Shown: positions 35,409-44,779 of the stretch, one piece after another
Layout: each line of letters begins with the position of its first letter
How positions within the stretch are numbered: the stretch's first letter is position 1
Source: Candidatus Planktophila sulfonica
GTDB lineage: Bacteria > Actinomycetota > Actinomycetes > Nanopelagicales > Nanopelagicaceae
Direction of reading: 5' to 3'
Assembly: GCF_002288065.1 (NCBI RefSeq)
Contig: NZ_CP016773.1
Location: 1 to 64,000 of the forward strand
Length of the DNA stretch: 64,000 bases
Program-made: the position numbers and the translations under genes
Notes under the pieces: generated by a model
What the model was told of the DNA's origin: nothing
What the model saw: the letters and a program-made list of their open reading frames with translations, nothing else
Databases searched by the model: none

Positions 35409-36584
35409 ATGACATCCGTCTTTGATGTTCTCGTGGGTCAAGAACACATCATTGAAATTCTTCAGGGCGCCGTAGCTGCTTCTCGCACAGGCGAAGAATC
35501 ACAAGAAATGACGCATGCCTGGGTCTTCACCGGCCCTCCAGGGTCAGGCCGTTCATCAGCCGCTGTTGCATTCGCTCAAGCGCTTATCTGCCCCAACAAT
35601 GGATGTGGCAACTGCAAAGACTGTAATTCAACGAAAACTCACGGCCATCCTGATGTTGAAATTATTCGCACCGAAGGTTTATCAATCAAAGTAGAAGAAG
35701 TCCGCGAACTTCTTAGTCGCGTCGCATGGGCTCCATCAATGGGTGGATGGCGTGTAGTCGTGATGGAAGATGCTGATCGACTTACTGAATCGGCAGCTAA
35801 CGCACTTCTTAAAGCAATCGAAGAACCAGGAACTCGCACAGTCTGGTTGCTCTGCGCACCCACACTTCACGATGTACTACCAACTATTCGTTCACGTTGC
35901 CGCCACCTACAACTGCGCACACCAAGTCTTGAAGCAGTCACCAACGTTCTCATTAACCGTGACCATATTGCTCCAGGCATGGCAGATTTTGCAGCGCGAG
36001 TAAGCCAAGGACATATTGGTCGTGCCAAGTATTTAGCAACGAATGAATCAGTTCGCAGTAACCGCAAAACAATCCTGCGGCTTCCACTTCAACTTGGTTC
36101 ACTCGCGGCAGCATTCCAAGCAGCACAAACGCTCGTTGATCTAGCAACTACCGAAGCAAATGCATCATCAGATGAGCGAGACGAAAAAGAAGTTGAGAAA
36201 CTTCAGGAAGCCTACGGAAAAGGCGCAACCGGTCGCGGCATGGCTACAGGCGGAGCCAAAGCAGTCAAAGAACTTGAGAAAGAACAGAAGTTACGCTCCA
36301 CTCGCATGGTCCGTGACTCCATTGACGGCGCTCTCCTTGACATCGCCACTTTCTACCGCGATGTCATGATGGTGCAATCGGGCAATACAGATTCAATAAT
36401 CAATACCGACATGCACGAACAAATAGAAAGCTACGCATTTAACTCCCCATCGCACTCAACCGTCAACAAAATCAACGCCATCATGGAAGCGCGAGAAAAC
36501 CTGGCACGCAATTCAGCTCCGCTTGTGACCTGCGAAGCGCTGATGTGCCAATTAGCGCGTAAATACCTCTCAACCAACCCTTGA
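35409..36584 (+). CDS. holB: DNA polymerase III subunit delta prime
   Basis: A clamp-loader subunit. The 391-residue protein begins VFDVLVGQEHIIEILQGAV, carries a P-loop-like GPPGSGRSS (42-50, Lys replaced by Arg, as expected for a non-hydrolysing subunit), a zinc site at Cys61, Cys66, Cys69 and Cys72, EDADRLTESAANALLKAIEEP, and the IRSRCRH sensor-like motif. A charged insertion (about residues 255-300) is typical of actinobacteria. tmk-holB is a common pair; here gmd separates them. Confidence 0.93.
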   Translation: MTSVFDVLVGQEHIIEILQGAVAASRTGEESQEMTHAWVFTGPPGSGRSSAAVAFAQALICPNNGCGNCKDCNSTKTHGHPDVEIIRTEGLSIKVEEVRELLSRVAWAPSMGGWRVVVMEDADRLTESAANALLKAIEEPGTRTVWLLCAPTLHDVLPTIRSRCRHLQLRTPSLEAVTNVLINRDHIAPGMADFAARVSQGHIGRAKYLATNESVRSNRKTILRLPLQLGSLAAAFQAAQTLVDLATTEANASSDERDEKEVEKLQEAYGKGATGRGMATGGAKAVKELEKEQKLRSTRMVRDSIDGALLDIATFYRDVMMVQSGNTDSIINTDMHEQIESYAFNSPSHSTVNKINAIMEARENLARNSAPLVTCEALMCQLARKYLSTNP

Positions 36585-36626
36585 GGGTGGTCATCGGCAC
36601 CCCTTGCTATACGGCAGAATTCCACC

Positions 36627-37271
36627 ATGCGTCTAGACCATGTTTCTTATGTTACGTCCCATGATCAACTTGCCGACACAGTTCAACGCTTAGGTTCGCG
36701 CCTTGGTAGCACCTTCGTTGATGGTGGGATTCACCCACGTTTCGGAACACGTAACTTCACTGCTTCACTAAAGAACGGCCAGTACATCGAAGTAGTTTGT
36801 CCGCTTGATCATCCAGCTACAGAGCAAACTCCATGGGGTAAGGCTGTTTCAAAGAAAGCCAATGAAGGCGGCGGTTGGTTCACTTGGGTATTTAGCACCA
36901 AGGACATCGCACCAATAGAAGCTAAGTTTGGCCGCGATGCAATCGAAGGTCATCGCACACGCCCAAACGGAACTGATTTAAAGTGGAAGCAAATTGGCGT
37001 AAAGGAAATCGCAGATACTCGCGAATTTCCATTCTTTATTCAATGGTTATCTACGGACCACCCTTCTCAAGACGGAACTCCACTGGCAGAGATTGAGAAG
37101 ATTGTCATTGCCGATAAAGATCAGCTTGCGGATTCATGGTTTAAAGAAGACATCCTTGCCTCACTCGGAGATGTCAATATCGAGTGGGTTGATCCCTCAG
37201 CAAATGATGATCAATCAGGAATTGTTGCAGTGCATCTTTCAACGCCATCAGGTGTCGTAATCCTCGACTGA
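36627..37271 (+). CDS. VOC (glyoxalase-like) family protein
   Basis: A 214-residue protein with the vicinal oxygen chelate fold: RLDHVSYVTS at the start, GGIHPRFGTRNFTASLKNGQYIEVVCPLDHP in the first half, and a second beta-alpha-beta unit ending STPSGVVILD. It resembles the glyoxalase-like domain family without a known substrate. CAGAAT six bases before the ATG is a possible -10 box for a leaderless mRNA. It is the last core-style gene before the second glycan island. Confidence 0.75.
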   Translation: MRLDHVSYVTSHDQLADTVQRLGSRLGSTFVDGGIHPRFGTRNFTASLKNGQYIEVVCPLDHPATEQTPWGKAVSKKANEGGGWFTWVFSTKDIAPIEAKFGRDAIEGHRTRPNGTDLKWKQIGVKEIADTREFPFFIQWLSTDHPSQDGTPLAEIEKIVIADKDQLADSWFKEDILASLGDVNIEWVDPSANDDQSGIVAVHLSTPSGVVILD

Positions 37272-37355
37272 GTCAACCACTCACAGGGTTTCATCGAACT
37301 CGCGAGACTTGGTAACAATCTGGGTTAAATTTCATCATGCAGGTCCATTTTGGTT

Positions 37356-37361
37356 TACTAT
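37356..37361 (+). promoter_or_regulatory. -10 box (TACTAT), leaderless methyltransferase mRNA
   Basis: TACTAT is followed by six bases and GTG 37368. It supports GTG 37368 over the upstream TTG 37350 as start. Confidence 0.45.
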
Positions 37362-37367
37362 CCTGAT

Positions 37368-38174
37368 GTGAAACTCTGCAACCGAATTCTCTTGAAGTTC
37401 TATTATTTTGCACCGCGTAACCTCTGGAATTGGGTTGCAACTTTGCTTGGAATTGGGAAAACGGGCTACGATTCAGAAACGATTACGCAAATGATTGTCG
37501 AGAAGAATATTAATTGGGAATATGCTTATGAGAAAGATGTTACTTCTTACGAGAATCAGAAAATTGTTACAGCAATTGCCCACCATCAATCCCGACACAA
37601 CTCTTCATTTGTAACTGTCCTGGATTTTGGGGGTGGCGGGGGCCACTCATTCGAAATCGCGCAACAAACCTTTAAGAAGATCTCGATGAAATGGGTGGTT
37701 GTCGAACGGGAGAAAATAGTGAAAATGCTTACAAATCGAATTTCTCGGGATGGACTTTCCTTTGCTTCCAGCATCGAAGAAGCAAAGAAAATGACAGGGA
37801 ACGTAGATTTGATTTTTTGCAATAGTGCACTTCAGTACACCGACGCCCCACTTGATTCACTGGAAAATCTTCTGAGACAAAACGCAAAGACAGTCTTCTT
37901 AACCAGAAGCCCTTTTGCTAAGGGTAAAGATGCTATTTCATATATACAGCCTTCGCTTTCTGAATCAAATGGTCCTGGGCACCCACCAAGAAATCTCCAC
38001 AGTGTTCTAGAAGGATATAAATGCAAGTCAGTCCCAATAGAAGAAGTACTGTCTTTGATCCAAAAATACTACCGAGAGGTGAAGGTATTTGACGAAGGTA
38101 GATGGGAAGGTGCAAGGAGTGCGAAATTAATAAACTCATATACCATTTTGGCGACCAACCCGATTTTAATTTGA
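37368..38174 (+). CDS. Putative class I SAM methyltransferase (TIGR04325-like)
   Basis: A 268-residue protein resembling the methyltransferase family found in O-antigen and capsule loci (TIGR04325/LIC12133 type). It has the SAM motif VLDFGGGGGHSFEIA, a second strand WVVVEREKIVK, and VDLIFCNSALQYTDAPLDSLENLL. The tail includes YIQPSLSESNGPGHPPRNLHS. I chose GTG 37368 because a TACTAT hexamer lies six bases upstream; TTG 37350 would add six residues. It is the first gene of the A+T-rich second island. Target is unknown, likely a surface sugar. Confidence 0.72.
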   Translation: MKLCNRILLKFYYFAPRNLWNWVATLLGIGKTGYDSETITQMIVEKNINWEYAYEKDVTSYENQKIVTAIAHHQSRHNSSFVTVLDFGGGGGHSFEIAQQTFKKISMKWVVVEREKIVKMLTNRISRDGLSFASSIEEAKKMTGNVDLIFCNSALQYTDAPLDSLENLLRQNAKTVFLTRSPFAKGKDAISYIQPSLSESNGPGHPPRNLHSVLEGYKCKSVPIEEVLSLIQKYYREVKVFDEGRWEGARSAKLINSYTILATNPILI

Positions 38175-39866
38175 GTATTTCAACAGTTTCTTGATTTTCT
38201 GAATCACATCTGACTCACTTAAAAGTTTGCTGTCAATTGTTGGCGTCTCGGCCAATACATGTAATCCGGGAAGATTCCTCTCGACAACTAAATTAAACTC
38301 AGAATTGTCCTTAAAATTTAGACTCCAAAATAAAATTCTATAAATGAATCGAATCCACGACTTAGGAACCTTGGCATCATATTTAACAGCTGGCCTTCGG
38401 AGTGAAGATTCCACCAAGAGCAAGAAACTTTCCTTAGACAATCGTGTCGGCCGAGCAACTCTTGAACTTTTAAAACTAATCCAGCGAGTAGCCAATATTG
38501 CTTGTTTTGGGGCTTTCTCTAAAATTAGTAATTTAGGAATTAATTCGAAATACTCTTGCTTCGTTGTTGCCCAAAAAGCCAAATCTTCAGGGAATGCTGT
38601 CAGATTTCTACGTTCGTGGCAGAGGATTGGGATTTCAAGTACCGCAAGTTCGGCTCCCGCAGAAGAGTTGCCAGTCAGAAGAAGGTTTGTTGTCTTCGCC
38701 AGATCGTATAGCGAAATATTATCACCAGGCAGGTTCACATAAATATTCGGTCCTGAAATTTTCTCTAACAAATCGAGAATCTTTTTACCATTGCTAGATT
38801 CAATCGACTCTCGCTTATTTGGGAATTCGCGTGGGTGAATTCTTACAATGACAGACAAATCATCCCGGCTTGAGACATACTTGCAAACAGATTCAATCCA
38901 GTCAAGTTGAGATTTGAAAATCACCGGCAGGTTAGTCCTAATTGGGTCTATTCCAATGAGTTTGATTGCAAAGATCTCATCCGCGCTTGACGTTGTGAGT
39001 AAAAGAACCTTGTTGTTTATCGGAATCTTCATTCTCTCCCGTAACTCCAAAGAAGGAGATCCCTTGAATTTGCTGGAATATACCCATGGACTAGTTGCGC
39101 TCAATAGGCCACGGAAATGATTAACAACTAATTTCGACTCTTGTTTATTCAAGGCAATTTGTTTAGTAACCGCCCATTCGGCGGAATTGTTAATTGTGAG
39201 AGCTTGTAAATCATCCCGATAAAGGGAAAACTTCGAATAATGATTGTCGCTTGAACCGGCAGCGTGCAAAGTATACGTTGGGATCCCTAAGCTCTCTGCA
39301 ACTCGGCAGAAAACATTATTCACTGAGTAAATACGATTGTATACAATGACAGTATCGAAAGCATGCTCTGCGAGGTAAACTTGAGAAAAGAATAGAATTC
39401 CCATGGAATACCTTAATGAAGAGAGGTATGCTGGGAATAGTTTCTCAGGAATTTCTAATGACGCAATTTTATTATTTAGTAGAAATTCATAGGCGGCCAT
39501 TTTTCCTATGGGCATACCAGCAAATTCAAATTGATGCCAATTTGTTGAATTGACTTCAGAAATTGCCAAGAAAATTTCTTGATCATATGCGCTAAGATCT
39601 GGCATTGAAACATTTTCAAAAAAAGGAATTTCATTTATATATTTCGAGGTCCTTATGCATCTATCGCAGACCTTTGCTTTTTCCTCGCTAGATGAATCAA
39701 AAGTCAATCCGAATGCTGACATAGAAACACAGAATTCGGAAAAGTTTCTATCGCAACTCAAGAAAGTGACTTCGTGGTTATTTGCAACTAACTCTAACGA
39801 TATCTGAATCTCAGCGGATAAATGTCGCCAGATTGCAGAGTTCGGCGAGAAGAATAGTATTTTCAA
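38166..39866 (-). CDS. Putative capsule-type glycosyltransferase (GT-B-like)
   Basis: A 566-residue protein not firmly recognised. It begins LFFSPNSAIWRHLSAEIQISLELVANNHEVTFLSCD, a GT-B N-terminal pattern, has an early Cys pair (KVCDRCIR), and later VIVRIHPREFPNKRE and TGNSSAGAELAVLEIPILC, like capsule polysaccharide synthases and CDP-glycerol-type transferases. It starts at TTG 39866 with GGGGAGC upstream, and a TACTAT hexamer further upstream. It converges with the preceding methyltransferase, overlapping by 9 bp. Role as a capsule or surface glycan transferase is inferred. Confidence 0.55.
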   Translation of the reverse strand: MKILFFSPNSAIWRHLSAEIQISLELVANNHEVTFLSCDRNFSEFCVSMSAFGLTFDSSSEEKAKVCDRCIRTSKYINEIPFFENVSMPDLSAYDQEIFLAISEVNSTNWHQFEFAGMPIGKMAAYEFLLNNKIASLEIPEKLFPAYLSSLRYSMGILFFSQVYLAEHAFDTVIVYNRIYSVNNVFCRVAESLGIPTYTLHAAGSSDNHYSKFSLYRDDLQALTINNSAEWAVTKQIALNKQESKLVVNHFRGLLSATSPWVYSSKFKGSPSLELRERMKIPINNKVLLLTTSSADEIFAIKLIGIDPIRTNLPVIFKSQLDWIESVCKYVSSRDDLSVIVRIHPREFPNKRESIESSNGKKILDLLEKISGPNIYVNLPGDNISLYDLAKTTNLLLTGNSSAGAELAVLEIPILCHERRNLTAFPEDLAFWATTKQEYFELIPKLLILEKAPKQAILATRWISFKSSRVARPTRLSKESFLLLVESSLRRPAVKYDAKVPKSWIRFIYRILFWSLNFKDNSEFNLVVERNLPGLHVLAETPTIDSKLLSESDVIQKIKKLLKYSN

Positions 39867-39984
39867 CGTAGCTCCCCATTTTCGGTATAGTAGCGAAGGG
39901 AAGTAAGGGAAGGCTTCATGAGATGAATTCTATAGTTATTGCTGCTTCCCACGGGGCACTCTACAAATTTATGCTCAACAGGTC

Positions 39985-41079
39985 GTGTCAATTAATCAAG
40001 GCCCAGAAATGGACAACGTGCGACTGATGACCAAATCACCTTCGGCATATTTTGTATTCGTCCACTTAGGTGATAATCCTGCGCCAATTTTAATTGACAT
40101 GGCAAATTCGGCTCTCTCCGGTTTACACGGTTCTGAAGCAGTATTGATTACAGACTCCCCAGAAAATTGGAAAGATTTCCCAGGTAATAGGATTCAATAC
40201 TCTACTTCTGACCGTTCGAGCACATTTCTCAGATTTATTGGCCGAAATCGTGAGCTATTGAGGATTTCAGGAGGTTATTGGTTGTTCACACTCGAGCGGA
40301 TTCTTTCCCTGCAGGTAGCCTCGAGATTACTGCGTGCAGGTGTGCCAATCATCCATCTGGAGTCAGATGTTTTTTCTATGATTGACGGAGATGTATTAAA
40401 ATATTTAGTAAATGAACACAAATGTTCAGCGGTACCCAGATATTCGGAATCGCAAGGAATAGCAAGCATATTTTTTTCGCCTTCAATTTCACAGCTGTGC
40501 TCAGATGTGAACAAACTTGAGGAATTACTAGCGCTAAACCATTTTATTGACAACGACATGACGCTACTAGGAGAGGCTCTAAACACTGGAGTCTTGGGTC
40601 AACTCCCAAGTAGTCCAATTGAAACCTCAAGAGACAAAGGCATTCTTTTCGATGGAGCGGCATATGGACAATTGGTATTTGGTCAAGACCCACTCCATAA
40701 TGGCGGTATTAGAAAATCTGGATACATGAATCCGAGTTTCAATATCAATTTAAAAGAAGTGAAGTTTGAACTGACCGAAAATAGTGACAATCGATCAACA
40801 CTTTCAGTCCGATGGAGAGGGAACTCCTATCGATTGGCAAATCTGCATATACACTCAAAGGAAAATATCCCAGTTATTGAACGACATGAACACTACTGGC
40901 ACAGAGTATTGGGAGATGTAAATACAGGAATATCTAGGACCAATGAGACCAAAATAGTAGATGTGATACATTCTAGACCAATCAAAATCACCGATAGATT
41001 TAGGCGTGCCCGAAAAGTTGGTTTCATACGACAAGCCTGTCGAAGTTTAAGGTACAGAATTAGTACGCTTATTAAATGA
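39985..41079 (+). CDS. Hypothetical glycosyltransferase-like protein
   Basis: A 364-residue protein of no family I can name. It has an N-terminal alpha/beta region (YFVFVHLGDNPAPILIDMANSAL, ALLITDS-like VLITDSP), and IIHLESDVFSM, which may be a DxD-type metal site (ESD). The later part has HNGGIRKSGYMNPSFNINL. This fits a GT-A nucleotide-sugar transferase. The GTG 39985 start lacks a ribosome-binding site; ATG 40009 is an alternative. Its stop overlaps the ATG of the frameshifted methyltransferase (ATGA at 41076-41079). Confidence 0.5.
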   Translation: MSINQGPEMDNVRLMTKSPSAYFVFVHLGDNPAPILIDMANSALSGLHGSEAVLITDSPENWKDFPGNRIQYSTSDRSSTFLRFIGRNRELLRISGGYWLFTLERILSLQVASRLLRAGVPIIHLESDVFSMIDGDVLKYLVNEHKCSAVPRYSESQGIASIFFSPSISQLCSDVNKLEELLALNHFIDNDMTLLGEALNTGVLGQLPSSPIETSRDKGILFDGAAYGQLVFGQDPLHNGGIRKSGYMNPSFNINLKEVKFELTENSDNRSTLSVRWRGNSYRLANLHIHSKENIPVIERHEHYWHRVLGDVNTGISRTNETKIVDVIHSRPIKITDRFRRARKVGFIRQACRSLRYRISTLIK

Positions 41080-41680
41080 AATACAGTCAAATCAGGAAAC
41101 TAATCACTTTGCCCGTCAAGCACCTTGATTTCGGTGCAGGTTTCCAAAGACGAAACCCCTTCATGTCGAAGGAGGTTTTCTCAGGGATTTGCTGGATTCT
41201 CCAAATCTAACGAACCATTCCAGAATAACTAGAATGAGTCGACTCCCGTTCCCCAACGAATACTTCGATAGTGCTAGTAGTTATGACGTGCTTGAACACC
41301 TATCTCGGGATTTGAATGGCGAGAACGAATTCATTTACTACATGAATGAGATATCAAGAGTTCTTAAAAAAGGAGGATTAGCGGTATTTGTCCTCCCAGA
41401 TTACCCAAATACAGATGCATTCTCTGACCCGACACACATAAATTTTATAACCAACGAAACTGTCAATTTCTTTATTGGATCTAATGAAATGGGTGGCTAC
41501 TCGGGAATCACGACTAATTACCAACTAATTTTAAATCAACGACTTAGGTATTGGAAAAATTGGGTAAATTCAAGTTCAGAATTTCAAGATAGAACTCAAC
41601 TAACCACCAGACGAAGACTAAGTTTAGCCAGAAGGAACTTGGCTAGGTTCTTTTTCCCACAGCATAGGATTTGGGTATAA
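41076..41680 (+). pseudogene. SAM-dependent methyltransferase, frameshifted
   Basis: Two frames together make one class I methyltransferase. ATG 41076 opens a 44-codon frame containing the SAM motif HLDFGAGFQRRNPFMSKEVF and stops at 41208-41210. A second frame, readable from about 41186, gives DLLDSPNLTNHS, the acidic-loop region that should follow motif I, then YDVLEHLSRD, ISRVLKKGGLAVFVLPD and runs to 41680. The shift falls around 41178-41188. It could be a true mutation, an assembly error or, less likely, recoding. The ATG overlaps the preceding stop, so the gene was once coupled. Confidence 0.75.
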
Positions 41681-41703
41681 CAGAAAATTTAAGAAACAGA
41701 GTG

Positions 41704-43323
41704 TTATTCATTTAGCAAACTCACTATAGAGCCCAATTGGATTTTATACGGTCCACGAGAGATCCCAAATCTACTAATTAATCGATTTCTTCCCATCACA
41801 AACGAATGATCTAAACCGAGCGCCTGTGCAAGAACTTGATATTCCCGCGCGCCAGATTCCAGCTCGCCCCTCAGTTCCAAAATCTTACAGCCAGGTGCAC
41901 AAAAAATTATATTCGCCAACCCTGCACCATATTCCCCTACTACAATTTCTGCAGCAGAAAAAATTGAAGAAATTTCTTGAAGACTTAGGTCGGACAAATA
42001 GTAACTTTCAAAGCCGAAACTAGTTTCTAAGGTTTGTTGTACCTGTGAGGCATTTATAAGTGGCCGAAACAACCCCGCTTCCCGACGAATCAAAACCCTA
42101 GAGGGGTATCGACGCGACCTCTCACTTTGTATTGATAACAAGCCTCGGGCCTGGTGCAATAATTCAGCGTTAAACAGAACTAATCCGGCTTCTTGGTCAC
42201 CTGCCATCGTGGAGAATAGTGGATTGTTGAACTGAAGAACATGAAGCTTCTTTACCTTAAGATAACTATTTGGTTCAAGCAGAATAATCGGTCGGGACGT
42301 TAGTGCCTTTATTGATTCCAAGATTTGTAGTCCCAATTCCGAAGAAACAAGCAGTGGAATCTCGTTGCTGAGGTCAAGAGAATCGAAAATAAACAATCGA
42401 GAAAGATCCTCAATCACAAAGTGCATCCAATTTTTCGTCCCCCCTAACATGAATGCTTCCCCAAGCCCTGGCTCAACCGGATACTTAGCTTCTGTCACGT
42501 AGGTATTATCAATTCTCTGATAAAGAAATCCGGGCCAAGAATTAAAGGAAGAGCCAAAAGAAGGAACTTTTGTATCATCTCCGGTATAAAACTTTCCATC
42601 CGAGAAAGCGATTTTTCCATGGATGACAGTGGATTCAAATAATTCTAGAAAACTCCAATTCTCAAAGTAGTTCTCTTTCAACCGTTTTTCAGAATTTAGA
42701 TGCACGGAACCACAGAACTTCACTCGTTCGAAACTCGTTACAGTCTCTTTTTTCGGAACACCAAGGAAACCTGTTAAATAATTCCCGGGCAAGTATTTAT
42801 CTATAAGGTCTGGAATTTCTGGAATGTGAACAAGCGGTTTAGATTTTGGGGACGGAATTTCTATTGATTGCAGTTTTAGTCGTCCGCGCGTGAACAGCAG
42901 ATTATATTTTTTCCAGTTTCTGCTCAGCTCGTATTCAAGCGTATTTCCTATTTCATTCGTTGGAAATCCAAAACGGGCAACCTCCCTTGAAACATATGCA
43001 CAGTTAAAATCAGAAATGTTCAACTCCAATGATTCGTTATTTCGCAAATCGAGAGGCAGCCCATAACGAAGCGTGAATTTTGCCCATTTTCTAGAAAAAA
43101 TCAATTCAGTTATTTTTGTAACTGCCAACATATTTCGCTTGAGGCGTCGCGTACGTGGTAACTTCTCATAAAAATTCACGGAATCGGCAAATGGTGTCAA
43201 GACTGAAAATATTGAACTTGAATGTACTTTTACTGAAACCAATTTCTCATCGAATGGCCATTTAACCTGGGACAGATGCTGACGTAGGCCAAAGCCTTGA
43301 ATTTCTAAATATTCTCGATCCAT
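41704..43323 (-). CDS. GT61-family glycosyltransferase (DUF563)
   Basis: A 539-residue protein. The C-terminal half has the GT61 pattern: FMLGGTKNWMHFVIEDLSRLFIFD, PLLVSSELGLQILES, RVLIRREAG, and VVGEYGAGLANIIFCAPGCKILELRG, where the Gly-Ala-Gly-Leu motif is diagnostic. The N-terminal half is unassigned. It is the second gene of a minus-strand pair with rmlA, 4 bp apart. It probably transfers a sugar in the surface glycan. Confidence 0.72.
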   Translation of the reverse strand: MDREYLEIQGFGLRQHLSQVKWPFDEKLVSVKVHSSSIFSVLTPFADSVNFYEKLPRTRRLKRNMLAVTKITELIFSRKWAKFTLRYGLPLDLRNNESLELNISDFNCAYVSREVARFGFPTNEIGNTLEYELSRNWKKYNLLFTRGRLKLQSIEIPSPKSKPLVHIPEIPDLIDKYLPGNYLTGFLGVPKKETVTSFERVKFCGSVHLNSEKRLKENYFENWSFLELFESTVIHGKIAFSDGKFYTGDDTKVPSFGSSFNSWPGFLYQRIDNTYVTEAKYPVEPGLGEAFMLGGTKNWMHFVIEDLSRLFIFDSLDLSNEIPLLVSSELGLQILESIKALTSRPIILLEPNSYLKVKKLHVLQFNNPLFSTMAGDQEAGLVLFNAELLHQARGLLSIQSERSRRYPSRVLIRREAGLFRPLINASQVQQTLETSFGFESYYLSDLSLQEISSIFSAAEIVVGEYGAGLANIIFCAPGCKILELRGELESGAREYQVLAQALGLDHSFVMGRNRLISRFGISRGPYKIQLGSIVSLLNE

Positions 43324-43327
43324 ACAC

Positions 43328-44200
43328 TTAATTGGTCACTTCACGTGAGATTTCCATCAACGCCTTTCCATAAAGACTCCCCTCAAAGGATTTAGCTAAG
43401 TTACGTAATTCCTCTGTAGAAATCAAATTCTTCCGAAAAGCAACTTCGTCAGGTGAACCTACCAACATTCCTTGACGCGACTGAACCACCCTTACTAATT
43501 CAGAGGCCATAGCAAGGTCGTCAATCGTTCCAGTATCAAGCCACGCAGTTCCTCGATCGAGTATCGAATAGTTAAGTAGGTCGTCAGCGAGGTAAGATTT
43601 TAAGAGATCGATTATCTCAAGTTCCCCTCGCTCAGACTTAGAAAGAGAACGTGTTCTAGAAGTAACGCTCGAATCAAAATGATAAATTCCTGGAATCGCG
43701 TACCCTTGTCCACCATCGGCAGGTTTTTCTCTGAGTGTTGTAATTTGTCCTTGTAGATTAATCTCAAAAGCTCCGAATGAGGATATATCCTTCACGAGAT
43801 AACCAAAAATGGAAGCCCCATCACCAGTTCTGTTCTCGGAAAGCTTTTTCCCAACCTGACTTCCATATATGATGTTGTCCCCAAGCATAAGAGTCACGGA
43901 TTGATTTTTGATTTTATCTTCGCAAAGTAAAAAAGCCTCTGGTAGCCCATTCGGATGCATTTGCTCAACGTATTGAATTGATATCCCCCACTGACTTCCA
44001 TCTTGGAGCAATTCTTGATATCTAGCTGAATCTCTTGGCGATGTAATCACGATAATCTGATCTATCCCCGAGGCCATCAAAAGGGAAATAGGGTAATAAA
44101 TCATAGGTTTGTCATAAATAGGAAGAAGTTGCTTTGAAGTCACTCTTGTGACCGGACCTAACCTAGTACCAAACCCACCAGCCAAAAGTATTCCAAGCAT
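43328..44200 (-). CDS. rmlA: Glucose-1-phosphate thymidylyltransferase
   Basis: RmlA makes dTDP-glucose, the entry to dTDP-deoxysugars. The 290-residue protein begins GILLAGGFGTRLGPVTRVTSKQLLPIYDKPMIYYP, the nucleotide-binding signature, and has MLGDNIIYG, SFGAFEI, LREKPAD and LDRGTAWLDTGT. It is divergent from the rmlC-like gene with only 18 bp between the start codons. TAGTAT lies six bases before its ATG, suggesting a leaderless mRNA. It feeds rmlB at 48.2 kb. Confidence 0.95.
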   Translation of the reverse strand: MLGILLAGGFGTRLGPVTRVTSKQLLPIYDKPMIYYPISLLMASGIDQIIVITSPRDSARYQELLQDGSQWGISIQYVEQMHPNGLPEAFLLCEDKIKNQSVTLMLGDNIIYGSQVGKKLSENRTGDGASIFGYLVKDISSFGAFEINLQGQITTLREKPADGGQGYAIPGIYHFDSSVTSRTRSLSKSERGELEIIDLLKSYLADDLLNYSILDRGTAWLDTGTIDDLAMASELVRVVQSRQGMLVGSPDEVAFRKNLISTEELRNLAKSFEGSLYGKALMEISREVTN

Positions 44201-44206
44201 GGTTGA

Positions 44207-44213
44207 ATACTAT
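44207..44213. promoter_or_regulatory. Overlapping divergent -10 boxes between rmlA and rmlC
   Basis: ATACTAT contains TAGTAT on the minus strand (44207-44212), six bases before the rmlA ATG, and TACTAT on the plus strand (44208-44213), five bases before the rmlC ATG. The whole divergent promoter region is 18 bp, so both transcripts must use nearly the same bases. Confidence 0.6.
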
Positions 44214-44218
44214 TCCTT

Positions 44219-44779
44219 ATGTCCCTAATAAATCTAAATGACTTCTCAAATGGACCCTTCTCTTTTCCAATCCCCCCACACGAAGATGACAGGGGGACCT
44301 TTCGGATGATCTTCCGACAATCCGAACTTAAATCAAGATTTCCAACAATTCCCCCAATGACTCAACTTAATTACATTGAAAATAGACAGTCATCGTTGCG
44401 CGGGTTCCATGGAGCTTTGGAGAAAGCGAATCATTGGAAGCTGGTTACTTGCATTTCCGGTGCTGTTACAGATGCAGTTCTTGACATCAGACCGAATTCA
44501 CAAACTTTTGGAATGATTGGCATGTTACAAATTACTGCAAATAAGCCGGAGCTTCTGGTTATCCCTCCAGGCTTTGCTCATGCATTCCAAGCACTCGAAA
44601 CCAAGACCATTGCAATTTATGCAACAAATATCGAGTATCCAAATCAGGATGAAATCGACATCAACCCTTTGATTCCATCTTGTAAAGAGATCTGGGGTAA
44701 GTCCCCAATTGTTAGCGCGCGCGATGAAAATGCCTTGCGATTCGACGAACTACTAGCTGCCGGAAAATTCTATGCCTGA
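44219..44779 (+). CDS. rmlC: dTDP-4-dehydrorhamnose 3,5-epimerase-like protein
   Basis: A 186-residue cupin of the RmlC family. It has DDRGTFRMIFRQSE, SSLRGFHGALEKANHWKLVTC with the active-site His, AVLDIRPNSQTFG, and LLVIPPGFAHAFQAL. Those are the hallmarks of sugar 3,5-epimerases. rmlD is not in the window, so the end product (dTDP-L-rhamnose or another 6-deoxysugar) is open. It overlaps the next gene by 8 bp. Confidence 0.85.
   Translation: MSLINLNDFSNGPFSFPIPPHEDDRGTFRMIFRQSELKSRFPTIPPMTQLNYIENRQSSLRGFHGALEKANHWKLVTCISGAVTDAVLDIRPNSQTFGMIGMLQITANKPELLVIPPGFAHAFQALETKTIAIYATNIEYPNQDEIDINPLIPSCKEIWGKSPIVSARDENALRFDELLAAGKFYA

Noticed and set aside
37272-37367. Possible tRNA or attachment site at the start of the second island
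   Set aside because: No cloverleaf, no TTCGA-type T-loop, and no direct repeat matching the other island edge was found by eye.
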